In this document: positions 34,692 to 46,584 of the stretch, piece after piece
Numbering within the stretch: position 1 is the stretch's first letter
Layout of the letters: each line of letters starts with the position of its first letter
Assembly (NCBI GenBank): GCA_015680685.1
Contig: MNCI01029584.1
Location: 452,377-516,376 of the forward strand
Direction of reading: 5' to 3'
Length of the DNA: 64,000 nucleotides
Source of the DNA: Gnetum montanum
Taxonomy: Eukaryota; Streptophyta; Gnetopsida; Gnetales; Gnetaceae
The notes under the pieces: generated by a model
What the model saw: the letters and a program-made list of their open reading frames with translations, nothing else
Told to the model about the DNA's origin: nothing
Database searches by the model: none
Translations under genes and position numbers: made by a program

Positions 34692-36676
34692 ATGCCTCTC
34701 CTACAAGATTACAGTAATGCCACACTTAGTGAGGAAGTTCATTGGAGAACCAACGAACTATATGACGATGAAGATTGGAGTATGCAATTTGAAGTGGGGG
34801 TTTCTTATAAACATGAACAAAAGAAACATCATCCCAACACATGAAGACATAACTTACAAGATGACGATGAACCCCTACTGGCCACTACAAGCTTAACGCA
34901 AATACAAGAGGCTATTCGAATCTCCTATAGGTATCGTAAAGAGAGCCATCTACCCAGGCTCAATTTAAATAACTTTCCTAAATTTTCAGGAGGCTATGAC
35001 TTAGATTCACATCAACATTTACAAGCCTTCTACAATGCCTACACATGGAACAACATTGATAACGGTTGGAAAAAACTTAAGCTCTTTCCTATGATACTTG
35101 TTGACCAAGTAGAAGTATGGTATAGATCATTAAAACAAAATTCAATACGACGTTGGTCAACAATGGTAGAAGTATTTAATGAAAAATATCAAACCTATGC
35201 AAGGGTGTTAGCCTTGAGGAAACAAATCCAAGGATGGAACCAAGCACAACATAAACCTTTGGACATGGCCTTAGAAAGATATTATGCACTGTTAAACAAC
35301 TGTCCAGGCCATGGGTTTTCTGAGGAAAGGCTAATGTACTATATCATTGATGGGCTACGTGATGCAAAAAGAGAGACCTTAGGAATGTATGCCCAAGGTC
35401 AACTATACGAACTACGAACCCATCAAGTTCAAGAGCTTATTAAGTGGGCAGCAAAAAAAGAAGGAGATATTGCTAGATAGGAGAGTTTTGAAAAACATCA
35501 ACGAGACCAAAAACACAACTTAACAAAGGTCCATGATAATAAAAAGGAGATATCAACCAATCTCAAGGTGGAAACATCATCTTTGCCGATACAACAATCG
35601 TTAGAAGAAGTTGAGGCAAAGATCAATAATATGTTGGAATGGACATATCAAAAGTGTGAAGAATTTATCAACATTATTGGAGATAGAGTTTTGACAACCC
35701 AAGAAGCAGGATAAAGCATTAGACAATCATAATGAAGGGATAAGGAAAATAAGAGCTCAACTGCCAATCATACATATGAATGCAACATATGCCCGTATGA
35801 TCACCCCAAGGGCCAATGCCCAATATTTTTACATTTGCATGAGCATTGGGAAAACACGTTACATCCTGAGTTTGTGCAGAGATACTGTGTTCGATCACAG
35901 TGGAAATAATCCCAGTCGTGGGGCAGACCACCACTAAACTAGAGACACCCTTTGTATCATCCGAATCCAAATGCTTATCTTGTTCAACATCCTATTTATC
36001 CAACTGGGCCAGCATACTCTATCTCACCACAGTACCATTCTCCTCAATACCATCAACCCATGCCTCCAACAAAACCACCACCTTGTGCACCTTATACTCC
36101 TCCTAACTTTCAAAATCTCATCATTTCCCTCCTTCCATATCACCATTGACTGTTCCTAAGGTGTTTGCACCACCACAACAACCCACAAACATCACTTGTG
36201 CTAATGCCACCAACAGTAGTAAGAGGCCTCCTCAACATCCAAAGTGTCCCTTCTTTAAACATGACCGTAAGGAGGGACAACACAATTCCAAGGCCACTGC
36301 ATCCTCCAACTAAGCACAAGTCCAACCTGGTGGTGCACCCTCATCTTTGAATGCAACGCCTCATGTAACTTCATCAGGGCCACCAACTCACGCTCCAACA
36401 ACAATCTGGCCCAATGAATGCAGCCATGGAAGGAATCATCCCAATCCTTGCATACCATCTAATGGTCACAAATGTCATAGTGGGTCAACTCATTATCTAG
36501 GAACTACATCGTATTATTTTCCCCACTATGCTCATTATAATCAAGTGTGTGAAACCCAATGGGGTAAGTATGACTAGGCCTCAATATTTCCAACATGCAA
36601 GGATCCTCATTTTCCATTTATTAATCATCGCCATCCTCAACTGTTTAGTTATGGGGGATATCCCCCATTCCAATAA
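34692..36676 (+). pseudogene. gag: gag gene of element D
   Basis: Start ATG at 34692 (MPLLQDYSNATLSEEVHW) and end TAA at 36674-36676 after YGGYPPFQ. It contains the Gag domain at about 34960-35470 (PKFSGGYDLDSHQHLQAFYNAY; EVWYRSLKQNSIRRWSTMVEVFNEKYQTYARV), open for 129 codons from 35091. Then come a lysine-rich segment, the zinc knuckle CNICPYDHPKGQC at 35781-35819, and a long Pro/His/Tyr-rich tail. No protease follows: the frame closes at the internal polypurine tract. A TGA (from CGA by its context) near 34842 and several shifts interrupt it. Confidence 0.8.
36644..36666 (+). promoter_or_regulatory. Internal polypurine tract of element D, with a palindrome
   Basis: TTAGTTATGGGGGATATCCC: the tract GGGGG is followed by ATATCCCCC so that a perfect 12-bp palindrome GGGGGATATCCCCC-type hairpin forms. 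It lies at the end of gag and just before the T-rich spacer, as in the sister elements. Confidence 0.6.
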
Positions 36677-36699
36677 CAAGAATGATTAATAAATATTTT

Positions 36700-36800
36700 T
36701 TATTTTTTATTTTCTCTAATTTTACAACTTTTTGTTTTCCAGTTTTTCATTTTTCAACTTTTTGTCTTATCTTTTTTTCTTTTTGTCTTTTTGGTATTTT
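36700..36800 (+). repeat. T-rich spacer of element D
   Basis: Short irregular repeats of the kind TTTTTGT / TTTTTCAT, present at the same place in B (48098-48300), C (54915-55095), and in reverse in A (12840-12950) and E (20690-20870). Confidence 0.7.
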
Positions 36801-37724
36801 TTATGTTTTTGTAAGTAATCTCATCTATGAATAAAACACTTATGTGGATCGTTGGTTGAGGTGTGTTCTATGTTATTAAGTCTCGAATGATCAATTATTT
36901 TGATAGTGAGGCCATTACATCCACTCATCCACTCTACAAATAAGAGGTTCTGTTCGAGGGTACAATGATATTCTTAACATTCTTAAAACTTAAAATTAAT
37001 TTTTGTGTTCATTGTACCCCAAATGAAGAAGGATGGATCAAGATGGAATGATTAGGGTGTGACATCAAGGGGACTTGCAGATTCTCTTTGGTGGCATCTG
37101 TGGGAGTTATCATGCAACATGGTTGTACTAAGATCCTTGTAGATCTAACGGAAAACGAGAGTAAGAGTAATCAAAAGGGTGCTCAAAAATCAAATGCTGT
37201 TCTAGGGGGTCCCACTAGAAAGACATGCACCCATGCTTGAAGGTTGGTGGCTTCTCTGGATTCAGTAAAGTGAAAAAGAAATAAAAAGAAAGAGAAGAAA
37301 AAAAAAAAGAGAAAAGGAAGTGCCATAAAACAAAAATCACTCCTCCCTTTAACAAAACGCCAAGTGATCATACACCTTGTTGTTATTGTACTCTCATAGT
37401 TGCTCATCATGGGATGAAACAATGTGATGTCACTGATTAGAGGAATGGACTTGGTCTTGATCTTGGAGAAATGGGATAATGACAGATTAATCATGCATTT
37501 CACACAGCATTCACTGTGCCCTGGGTTAGTTACCGCATGTTCCAATCTCTACGATCCCTTTCTATAGTTCGTCTCATCTCACTGTTCGTATGATTGTAGC
37601 TCGTGCCTCATGTAGCATAGAATTCTCATCTCATTCCGATGATATTTACATGTGTGTGTTTTGTGGAGTTAGTGCAGATTACAGTTAACCCTTCTAGTGT
37701 CCATGGACACTTTAAGTGTAGTTA

Positions 37725-37780
37725 CACAAGGGCATTATAGGTTGAAACCTGCTTTGGGGAGGGCCCACTTGTGTAATTTT
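37725..37780 (+). other. Conserved non-coding block of the element family (copy in D)
   Basis: GGGCATTATAGGTTGAAACC then TGCTTTGGGGAGGGCCCACTT. Matching blocks occur in B (49318-49358), C (56060-56100 and inverted at 55679-55740) and E (19768-19815, reverse). It is the best conserved stretch outside coding DNA and LTRs. Function unknown. Confidence 0.65.
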
Positions 37781-38084
37781 TTGTGATCTTCACTTATGCT
37801 ATAGCAGACACACATCATTTTTCACCCTTAGCTTATTATTCATAACATTATTTCCTTACTATTACCCCTATGAATTTAAATGTTCCTATGTACCATTACA
37901 TACCCTTTTTCTTAACCACCCAAGGTTTTATTGATAAAATCCACATCATCTTCATTAATTGTGCCTTTCGAATTAATGAAATTACCCTAGACCCCTTAAT
38001 AATTGCCAATGTCCTCAATGTACAACGTTAATTTTAAAAAATCCTTTAAAAAGTTGGTATTTTCATGGTGTCTCATGCCACTAG

Positions 38085-38180
38085 GGATGTGATATCGTGT
38101 ATGCAATATTGCGTTCGACGTGATATGACGTACGTAATGTATTGTACGCGATATCGCGTCACTACAACCTATAAATAGGT
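38085..38180 (+). promoter_or_regulatory. Internal U3-like promoter module in element D
   Basis: GTGATATCGTGT, CGTGATAT, CGCGATATCGCGTC and a TATA box CTATAAATAG at 38169-38178 reproduce the layout of the LTR U3 (palindromes then TATA), yet the module is about 2.2 kb from the 3' LTR. It lies about 470 bp upstream of the third ORF's ATG. A probable 3' splice site ends at 38651. Likely a second promoter for the third ORF. Confidence 0.55.
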
Positions 38181-38651
38181 GACGCCCCCCCCGCAACACT
38201 TAGCATGATTTTATTATTCACATGGGGGGATTTTTTGAAAGTTTTCTCTACGACTTGCGATTGAGCGACCCTTACTTTTTTGACTCTATCTTGCTCACTG
38301 GTGCTCCGATTTTCATTCCGTTTGAACTTGCTTGAACCTAGAGTGTTCAGCTTAGTCGTGGGGGAGGGAAACTTGTCGAAAAGTGCCTAAATTTTTTGAA
38401 ATTTATCATTGCCCAAAGAACATCATTTAGGGTAATTAACTCTAACACTTAGAATAATTGTGCTTGAAAATCATTTAACCCCTAGGTATATTGGGAAACT
38501 GAAATGGAAACCACCTAAGTCATAGGACTCATTATTACAAACTTTTAGGTACTATCACACGTTATAACATAAGATAATTAATTAAGGTAAGCAGTAAGAT
38601 ATAACTTAATTTCAAAAACAAGCTTACTAACGCTTGGCTTGTGTGATTGCA

Positions 38652-40204
38652 GATGGCCCCAAAATGTGGGCAACAGGAAGGTCCTACGCAAGGTGGAAGC
38701 AAACGATCTTGGAGAGGTGGAAGATGAGGTCCTACCAGACAACATGTGGAATAGGAGGAGCAATCATTCAGCATTCATCAAGATGAACCTCCTACCGAAC
38801 AGTCTAGGTAGGGAGAAGGAGGAGCTGCTGCAGCACCTGAACTAAGACAATAACTCACATTGCCCCAAAAGTTAGTTCAGGATATCCATGAGAAGTCCAC
38901 ATTCGCTGCGGTCATTATGGAATTGAACTTTGAATCATTTGCAGAGTTTGCTCCTGAGGTAGTTAGGGATCACCTCAAAGGGTCTCCCTTATGACCTATC
39001 CTCTCTAAAAGTGGTGCCTGGTACCTAGGAGAGACGTACCAATTTTGGCACATTAAGGAGCAAGGAACCACTATTAATATTTGTGGTGTGATAGTTGACT
39101 TCTCTACACAGGCCATTTTGGAAGTGTTAAACCTTCCAAATACAAGGCCCAAAGTTACTTGGTTATCCACCTGTTTATACCCCGATGTGCGAAAGGATTG
39201 GTTGGAGAAGGCTTATGGCAGAGATAAAACATTTGGTGAGTTGACGACAGAAGAGAGGGTTTACTTTAAAATCGAAACATATCACCTCTTCCCCACAAAG
39301 GGATTAAAAAGAATATCAACGTATGTGGCTAGAGGATGTGTAGTATTGATGGGAAAGGTTAATGCTAACCTACCCCATCTATATTTGACGGAAATCCTAA
39401 GGCGGTTCGAAGAACGAAAGATAGGGAAGATGGCGTTACCTTTTTCTTGTCTCATCAGAAAGCACGTGGCAAAATGAGGTTAAACAACATGAGAAGTTGA
39501 AGGATCACTTCCAAGATTAGGTGGGGATGTATAAATAGATCCTTGAAAAGGAGATCCATATGGCCAAGGCCCAAATCAACACCATCAGTGCTCAACACAC
39601 TGACTAGCGGGCCATATTAGACACATACACCTTCGTCCACCAAGCGGAAGTTAAGAACTGGGACCTACAGATTTAGGATTTGATAGAGTACATGGAGTTT
39701 GCAAATCTAAGGTATGCCAACCTTTCCATGTTAACAGCAGGGTGCCCGAGATTAGAGCTTGAGAAACAGGTAGTAACCACCCAAATCAAATACAAAGCAG
39801 AATTTGAGGAATGCAAGAAGTTGTTGGAAAAACTGGAGGTTGTAAATTTTGACCTTGAGGTGGTAAAAGCTAGTTACTAGGGATAGAAAGATGTCACAAT
39901 CAACTTGGCTTAATAGCTAATAGACCTTCAAGAATGCATGGATAAATCTAGAGCCTATGAGGAGGAACGACAGGTGTTCGCGGCTTGGTATGTCAAGGCC
40001 AACCAAATGTTCCCGCAACTACCCTGTTTGTTGGAGGTTCCGACTCTGTCAAACATTGGAACATTAGCATGGATGGCACAAGACCCTCAAATCAAAGAGG
40101 AGAAGCTCCAGGCCATACTTCAACATCATCAAGCCTCAAATCCTAGAGCACAAGACAAAGGGAAGGCACCAATGGAGGAGCCACTGCCACCAAGAAGTAC
40201 ATGA
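38652..40204 (+). pseudogene. Third ORF of element D
   Basis: ATG at 38652 follows GTGATTGCAG directly, as if at a splice junction; end TGA/stop at 40204 after PMEEPLPPRST. The protein (about 515 codons, several TAG stops) has a basic N-terminus (MAPKCGQQEG). A conserved domain follows at about 38900-39475 (FAEFAPEVVRDHL, GAWYLGETYQFWHI, FKIETYHLFPTKGLKRISTYV, GKMALPFSCLIRKHV). A coiled-coil-like part comes next (39680-39960; Leu/Glu/Lys-rich), then a charged tail. The domain recalls the putative plant transposon/Athila ORF domain rather than a membrane envelope: no signal peptide or transmembrane segment is evident. C has a longer version (56992-59694). Confidence 0.6.
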
Positions 40205-40354
40205 GTTCCAAATATTTGTAATTGTTGCACATTTTATGTGTTGTGTCTTTATTTTGTTTTCTTCCCACACTATAGCATAGTCCCATATTCACCATCCAAT
40301 AATCCCATACCTATCCACTGTGTATTTGCTATAACTCGAGGATGAGTTTTTATT

Positions 40355-40368
40355 TAGTCATGGGGGTA
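40355..40368 (+). promoter_or_regulatory. 3' polypurine tract of element D
   Basis: TTAGTCATGGGGGTA immediately before the 3' LTR; start site for plus-strand DNA synthesis. Confidence 0.85.
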
Positions 40369-41228
40369 TGATGAGACGTCATTTGGAGCAACCGCGATAT
40401 CATGTACGCGATATCGCATGCCCAGATGCGATATCACGTCCTTTGCTATGATATTGCGTACACGATCTCACAGCCCATTGCCAATTCTATAAATAAGAGG
40501 CAGCTCTCCTTCATTTCTTAGTTTTAGAGTTAGATTACAACTAGACTCTGGTAGTTTTATCCCTCCAGAGTTTGAATATTTTCCAGTGTATGCCCGTAGT
40601 GTGGTGAATGTAATTATACGACATCCCTTATTCGAGTGTGACGTACTTGGACATGCACATGACCAAAAAAAAAGATCAAGATTACTTCATCATTACAAAA
40701 TTTACTTAGTTTAATTGTTTAATCATTTAATTGTTATTGTTATTTACTACTTTCCTAGTTAATCTCTCTCACCCTTAAACTCATGTTAGAATGTGGAATG
40801 AGTATGACTTAATTACGATCATTTAAGTGTGACTACTTGGTAACCCAGTAGTGTACCTAGGATCTGCACTTGGTAATCCTAGTGGTAGTCATGCATGACG
40901 TCCAAGATGTGTACGGATAATCAAGGAACGGATGCTCATTGCACTTAAGCTAGATTAGACTCTCTTACCTTCTCTCTCCTCGATTAGATAATATTACTTT
41001 CCATTGCCTTCAGGAGTAGCATTAGAGTAGAAACCCATCATACAACTCACTCTGGACTAAACCATACATGAAAAATATAATACTAGTCCGAGTGGGAAGA
41101 CAGTAAATTGCAACCTAAGGCTAACTGTCTAGGTGCCACAACTAGTCCGTCTACGGAGTTCGACCGGATCGCGCATGAAAATGCTCGTATTCATATGGTT
41201 GAGTGTAGGGGTACCTCACCACTCATCA
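40369..41228 (+). repeat. 3' LTR of element D
   Basis: TGATGAGACGTCATTTGG... to ...CCACTCATCA; same length as the 5' LTR. Differences are mostly C/T or G/A and often at CpG or CHG sites. TATA box TCTATAAATA at 40486-40495. Confidence 0.92.
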
Positions 41229-41233
41229 ATAAG

Positions 41234-41981
41234 CAACACTTGGATATATGGATCCATGGAAGATTTAATAACCTAGTAAAAAAACTCTTTTAGTTTGTTT
41301 TCTTGAATTTAGTACTTAGTAGTGTGTGCCTATAGTGTGATGTTTTGTAATTGAACAAAATCTTTATTTGAGTGTGATGTACTTGGACGCATTGCATGAC
41401 CGGCAATAAAGATTGATATTACTCTACATCATTGCACTAGCACTTAGTTTTATTTCTATTTTTAATTAGTTTACTATTTCCTATTTTCATAGTTAATGTT
41501 TATGATTATTTGTAGTTTACTTTTAATGTCATTAAGCAGAATTAGTACAATTGATCTTAAGCATGTAAGTGTAATTGCTTGGTAACCTAGCAGTACTATC
41601 ACTTGGTACATCTAGTAGTGTAGTACTTGGTATTCTCAGTAGTAGTTGTAGAAAGTCCATGGTGTGACTAGAAGATTAGGACTAGCTGCTCATCACATAG
41701 ACTGGTTTAGATTTATTTTACTATCACGTAGATTTAGAAACCCTTACTATCACTTCATGTTTACTAGGAGCTTAATGGCCAATACAACATCAATATCATA
41801 TTCCTCACTATGAGTTAAACCATATGCACTAATTTTACTAGCTCACATGTGAAGAAAATGATCATGAATGCTAACTAATTACTAGTATAATCACATTTAC
41901 TTATCTACAGAGTTCCACTAGGATTGCACATGAACACTTTTATCTCGTATGGTTGGATGTTGGATATTCCATTGCTCATCA
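41234..41981 (+). repeat. 5' LTR of element C, second part
   Basis: Continues from 33690 after the D insertion; matches 60040-60789 of the 3' LTR and ends TGCTCATCA. Includes GGCAATAAAGATTGA (about 41402-41416). Confidence 0.85.
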
Positions 41982-42118
41982 TTAGCGTCATTACTAAGGA
42001 TAAGTCAATGTTATACTAAGTAATTAATTTTTCAAAGTTCATTGTACTAGAACATAACTCTAAGTTTCAAAACCTTAATAGAAAGCACACTTAACATAAA
42101 ATTTCAAAAAATGGTAAC

Positions 42119-43672
42119 ATGGCTTTACATAATGATCAATCATCACCTGCCAAGGACACAAGAAGGAGTAGTGATAAAGTTATTGATGAAAAAGACTGGG
42201 GAATGCCAATGTAGATATGAATTACTTACCCTCATACTAATCCATATCATCTAGACTTTACCTTCATATTCCATCAAGAAAGAAAAATGAGGTGGAGAGA
42301 TATGCAAGGTAAGATAGCTCTACCTCCCAAAAGTGTAGCACTAACCATGCTAGAAACTGTCTAAAAGGAATGCACTTGGACCAGATTCAAGAATATTTTC
42401 ATGTGACTCAATAGATGACCAGATTGTACAAACCTATAAGGAAGTAGATAAAAAGAGATGCAGCTATGGAAATCAAGCATGTTCATACCAAAGGAAAGCA
42501 AGCCAACACATCTATTGTCATAGAAGAGCTAGATGCTAGTCCATTCATTTTAGAACAACTTCACTAGAATCATGAGGAGCCATTGAAGACACCTATCATT
42601 AGACTTGAAGAACTTGTCAAAGCCCAACTTCACTCTACTTTGGTTGAGACACATAATGGGGAGGCTACTAAATCAAGATGCAAGTGAGACTCTAGGCCAA
42701 GGAATCCTTCTAAGTCCTACAAGGAAACTCACCAGAGTCATGAAAGGGCAACCAGCCAACAACGTTGTCCTACTACCTCCTTTGCATCATCACAATCATA
42801 AAAGGACTATGATAGGAGACAACACAAGTGTTGAGATTTTGGTAGGAAAAAGAGAAGAGCTCATGGTCATCATGATTGATACTCAAGGTATTTAGATTTA
42901 GAAATGAGAAGGATGAAAGAAGGAGACAGAGAGAGAAGAGAGGATCAAAGAGGCATGAGCATAGAAGGGGTCATCGATACCATAGAGCCCATAAACCTGA
43001 TCGTGATGAAAAACTCCTTATGGCAACCTAGAACATGATCAACCTTCAAGAAGTAATCTACATACCAACTAGGCACATGAGAGATAGCTGAATTAAATGG
43101 CTAGATATGAATAACATGCCTATATTTGAAGGAGGCTACAACATTGATCCTCAACATTACCTTCATGAATTCCATGAATAGAAAGTAATTGGTAGAAATT
43201 GAAGTTATTTCCTAAAACACTTGTGAAGGAAGTAGAAAGTTGCTATATGTCACTGGAACCTAAATCCATAAGATGTTGAAGTACCATGCTTGAAATTTTT
43301 AATGACAAATATCAAACATATTCATTAGTGTTAAACCTAAGGAAGCAATCCAGAAATGGAAACAAGGGACTCATGAGACCCTTGATGTAGTAATGGGCAG
43401 ATACTATTCACTATTACATAGATGCCTATGTCATGAATTTTCATCAAAGGAACAACTAAGGCACATCATAGATGGGTTGAGAAGCAAAATAAGAAATATC
43501 CTTAGGGTTTATGCCCAAGAAAGACTATCAAAATTAACCATTCATCAAATTCAAAGACTCATCGATTAAGTTGCAAAAGAAGAAGGAGAACATAGAAAAA
43601 GAGAATCAACTGAAGAATACAATAGGGATCCATCAATCTAGAAAATAGATGCATGGGTATGTGATACCCAAG
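42119..43672 (+). pseudogene. gag: gag gene of element C, first part
   Basis: ATG at 42119 (MALHNDQSSPAKDTRRSS). The N-terminal domain matches A and B (HLDFTFIFHQERKMRWRDM, near 42240-42310), followed by an Arg/His/Ser-rich linker and the Gag domain around 43100-43570 (MNNMPIFEGGYNIDPQHYL). Broken by many TAG stops and at least two frame changes. The gene is interrupted at 43672 by the target site of element B and resumes at 50966. Confidence 0.7.
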
Positions 43673-43677
43673 AGGAA

Positions 43678-44587
43678 TGATGGGACGTGATATCACATGA
43701 GCCACAATATCGTGTAAGCGATATCGCGATTGTCGCGATATCGTATCCCTCACGATATCACGTACGTGATATCAAGGTGCACCGTCATATCTATAAATAA
43801 GAGGTGGCTCTCCCTTGTTTCCTCATCCTAGGCTAGACAGTAGGGAAACTATGGTATATTGATCACTTTAAAGATAGATTATTTTCCATGTGCCCGTAGT
43901 AGGAGTCCTAAAGTGAACGGATCTTTATTCGAGCAACATTGTACCTGAACACAAGTTGTGTATGGCAATAAAGACAAACTTCGTAGATAAACCTTGTAGT
44001 GCATGGAATAGGATTTTATTTAATGTTAGTTATTACCTATTATTTATTACTCCTAGTAATGCAGAATGAGTTCGACTTGATTACGAGCATTTAAAGATGT
44101 GTACGGATAATCAAGGAACGGATGCTCATCGCACTTAGGCTAGATTAGATTCTCTCAACCCTTTCCTCCTAGTTAGGTGCCTTAGTACGACCACTTCGAG
44201 CACATGCGTTATGCGTGGTGATTCCAGCAACGATTAGCGTTTGGTAGCTAAGGTTGCATCGGTTTAGGGTGTGTATGGTAAGTGGGAACGGATGTTGACG
44301 CTAGGTAATTTAGACTTAGTTCATTAGTTAGAGTTAGTAATTAGCTTCTCAACCCTTTACCTCGATAGTATAGAACATAAAAACATAAAAAACCATAAAA
44401 AGCATATACCTTAGACTTTCTTAACCATACATCATGACAACTACAAGTAAGTCTAGGAAGACAACGAATGATTAACCCTAAGTGTTGTATGAGGCGTGTA
44501 GGCACTTAGTCTAAGGAGTTCGACTGGATCATGCGTGTTACACTCATATTCATATGATTGAGTGTAGGGGTATCTCGCCACTCATCA
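43678..44587 (+). repeat. 5' LTR of element B
   Basis: TGATGGGACGTGATATCAC... to ...CGCCACTCATCA. U3 palindromes at 43684-43775, TATA box TCTATAAATA at 43790-43799, GGCAATAAAGACAAAC near 43965-43980. Confidence 0.92.
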
Positions 44588-44588
44588 T

Positions 44589-44606
44589 TGGCACCGTTGC
44601 TAGGGA
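44589..44606 (+). promoter_or_regulatory. Primer-binding site of element B (tRNA-Asp type)
   Basis: TGGCACCGTTGCTAGGGA begins one base after the LTR and differs at three positions from the tRNA-Asp complement. Confidence 0.7.
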
Positions 44607-46545
44607 CTAAGTGTTTGTGCACCGAATAGAACATAAGGATATCACTCACATTGTTGGGAGCCTTAATGAACCTTCGGGTTAATTAAAGTAAAAATTTATA
44701 TAACAGTAAATTAGCATACCGATAAGACAGAATGTCTTCTTCTTCTTCTCACAAGAGTAATACACCACCTAGGGGTAATACAAAGAACAGTCGGCAATCA
44801 AAAACACATAACCTAAATCAACCAGTGCCTCAATAATATAAGGTGGAATATACTCATCCCGATGAGTATATCCCAAAATTTACTTTTATCCTCCATAAGG
44901 ATGAAAAACTGCAATGGAGAGATTTTCAAGGTAACATTGTGTTACCTCTAGATCAAGTTATCCCTAACATGCTTCTCCGTTCTTTGACACAGATTGGCAT
45001 GACTGAGTTATACTCTGAATACGTTGCAGAAGATTTTGACATGAGGGATTATCATCCCACAGCTTTACAACGTATGAGGGATGCAAGGTAGGAGAGCCAA
45101 CATACCTTGTTGAAGGGTAAAGGCCCGCACGTCCTTAGTGAAATAAGAGATGGTGAACCACTTATAACAGGTTCCCTATCCAAAGATGTTCCCCTCCTAA
45201 CAATAGTGAGGAGGTGGGGTATTAGAACTTATGATCAATGGTACATAACACTAGTTCTAATCCCCACGAACACCAACTATTCACAGAGGGAGCAACAACA
45301 TATGATAAGGATGGAAACTTAGATCGTCATCACGATCGGGGCCACAACAACTGAAGAGAAGGAAAGAAACATCATCATGGCAATGGTTCTCCTTCTTCTT
45401 CCCCTTCTTCACATCACTCACCCTCTCCTTCCACATCTGGGCACAGCCATCATGAGCATAATGGTGAGGATAAAGGTAGGCAAAATGAGAGACCTCGACA
45501 AGAAAATTGAGAGAAAGGACAAGGGCATGAACGAAGGAAAAGTAGGGAACAATGAAGACATCATAGGTGTCATGAAAGAGATGATCATGATGAGCCCCTA
45601 ATGGCCATCATAAGTATGCTTGACATAATAGAGGTTGTGCGAATTCCAACAAGGCATTTAAAAGATAGTTGGATCAAATGATTAGACATGAACAATATCC
45701 CACGCTTTGAAGGGGGATATAACACAGATCTGCAACATCATTTACAAGCATTCCATGATGCTTGTGCCTTGCAAAACATAGATAATGAGTGGAAAAAACT
45801 TAAGTTGTTTTCCAGGACACTCATCAAGGAAGCAGAGAGTTGGTACTGGTCCTTAGAACCGAAATCCATCAGGAGGTGGAGTACGTAGTTAGAACTCTTC
45901 AACGATAAGTATCAAACATACTCCAGAGTGTTCAATTTGCGTAAGCAGATCCAAGGATGGAAGCAAGGTAATCATGAACCCTTAGATGCTATCATGACCT
46001 ACTACTACACATTGTTACATCATTGCTGGGGCCATGGATACGCTTAGCGGGATCAACTTCGCCACATTGTGGATGGGCTAAGGCATGAAACAAGGAGAAC
46101 CCTTGGGACTTATGCCCAAGGGAGACTATCAAAACTTAGAGCCCATGAAGTACATCACTTGTTGGAACAAGTAGCAAAAGAAGAAGGTGAGCTATGAAAA
46201 AGAGAGAGTGCGGAAGAATACAACCATGATCCCTCCCTTCGAAAGAAGGGAGTCAAATTTTGTGATGAGGAGGATGAGTCACCACTCGAAGAGTTGGTGA
46301 ACAGAAAAACCTTGCTGATTCAGAAGCTAACAACCAATGTATCAGCTAAGATGGATCAATTGTGGGATTCCTTAGACTTCAAACTTGAAAGTGTTTTGAA
46401 AATCGTAGAAGAGTCTAAGGAGGAATGAAGTAGTGACAGAGATAAGACAAAGCAGAGAAATTTAGGCCCTGCACATAACAAGGGTAAGGGGAAAACAACT
46501 ATCTCCGATGAAGTTGTGGATTCAGACACAGACAATGATAGTGGA

Positions 46546-46584
46546 TGTGAGATCTGCCATTATGACCATCCTAAGGGATGTTGT
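46546..46584 (+). other. Variant zinc knuckle in Gag (element B)
   Basis: C-E-I-C-H-Y-D-H-P-K-G-C-C: spacing C-x2-C-x3-H-x4-C, one residue shorter than the canonical C-x2-C-x4-H-x4-C. Same form in D (35781-35819) and E (22180-22218), and degraded in A (14441-14479) and C (51226-51264). Confidence 0.75.

Larger units (their letters stand above)
33691..41228 (+). mobile_element. Element D: complete non-autonomous Athila-like element (gag + third ORF)
   Basis: Two LTRs of identical length (860 bp; 33691-34550 and 40369-41228) and a perfect target duplication ATAAG (33686-33690, 41229-41233). Primer-binding site TGGTGCCGTTGCTGGGGA at 34552-34569; polypurine tract TCATGGGGGTA just before 40369. 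Internal order: gag, internal polypurine tract, T-rich spacer, conserved block, U3-like internal promoter, third ORF. Protease, RT, RNase H and integrase are all absent, so the element depends on others. It is nested in the 5' LTR of C a few bases after the TATA box. Confidence 0.92.

Noticed and set aside
38652-40204. Third ORF considered as a retroviral envelope gene
   Set aside because: No signal peptide, transmembrane segment or glycoprotein-like cysteine pattern was visible; coiled-coil composition instead.
43678-43776. GATATCGCG palindromes considered as a CRISPR-like array or tRNA-related repeat
   Set aside because: Spacing is irregular and spacers are short; position at LTR U3 in five elements explains them as LTR sequence.
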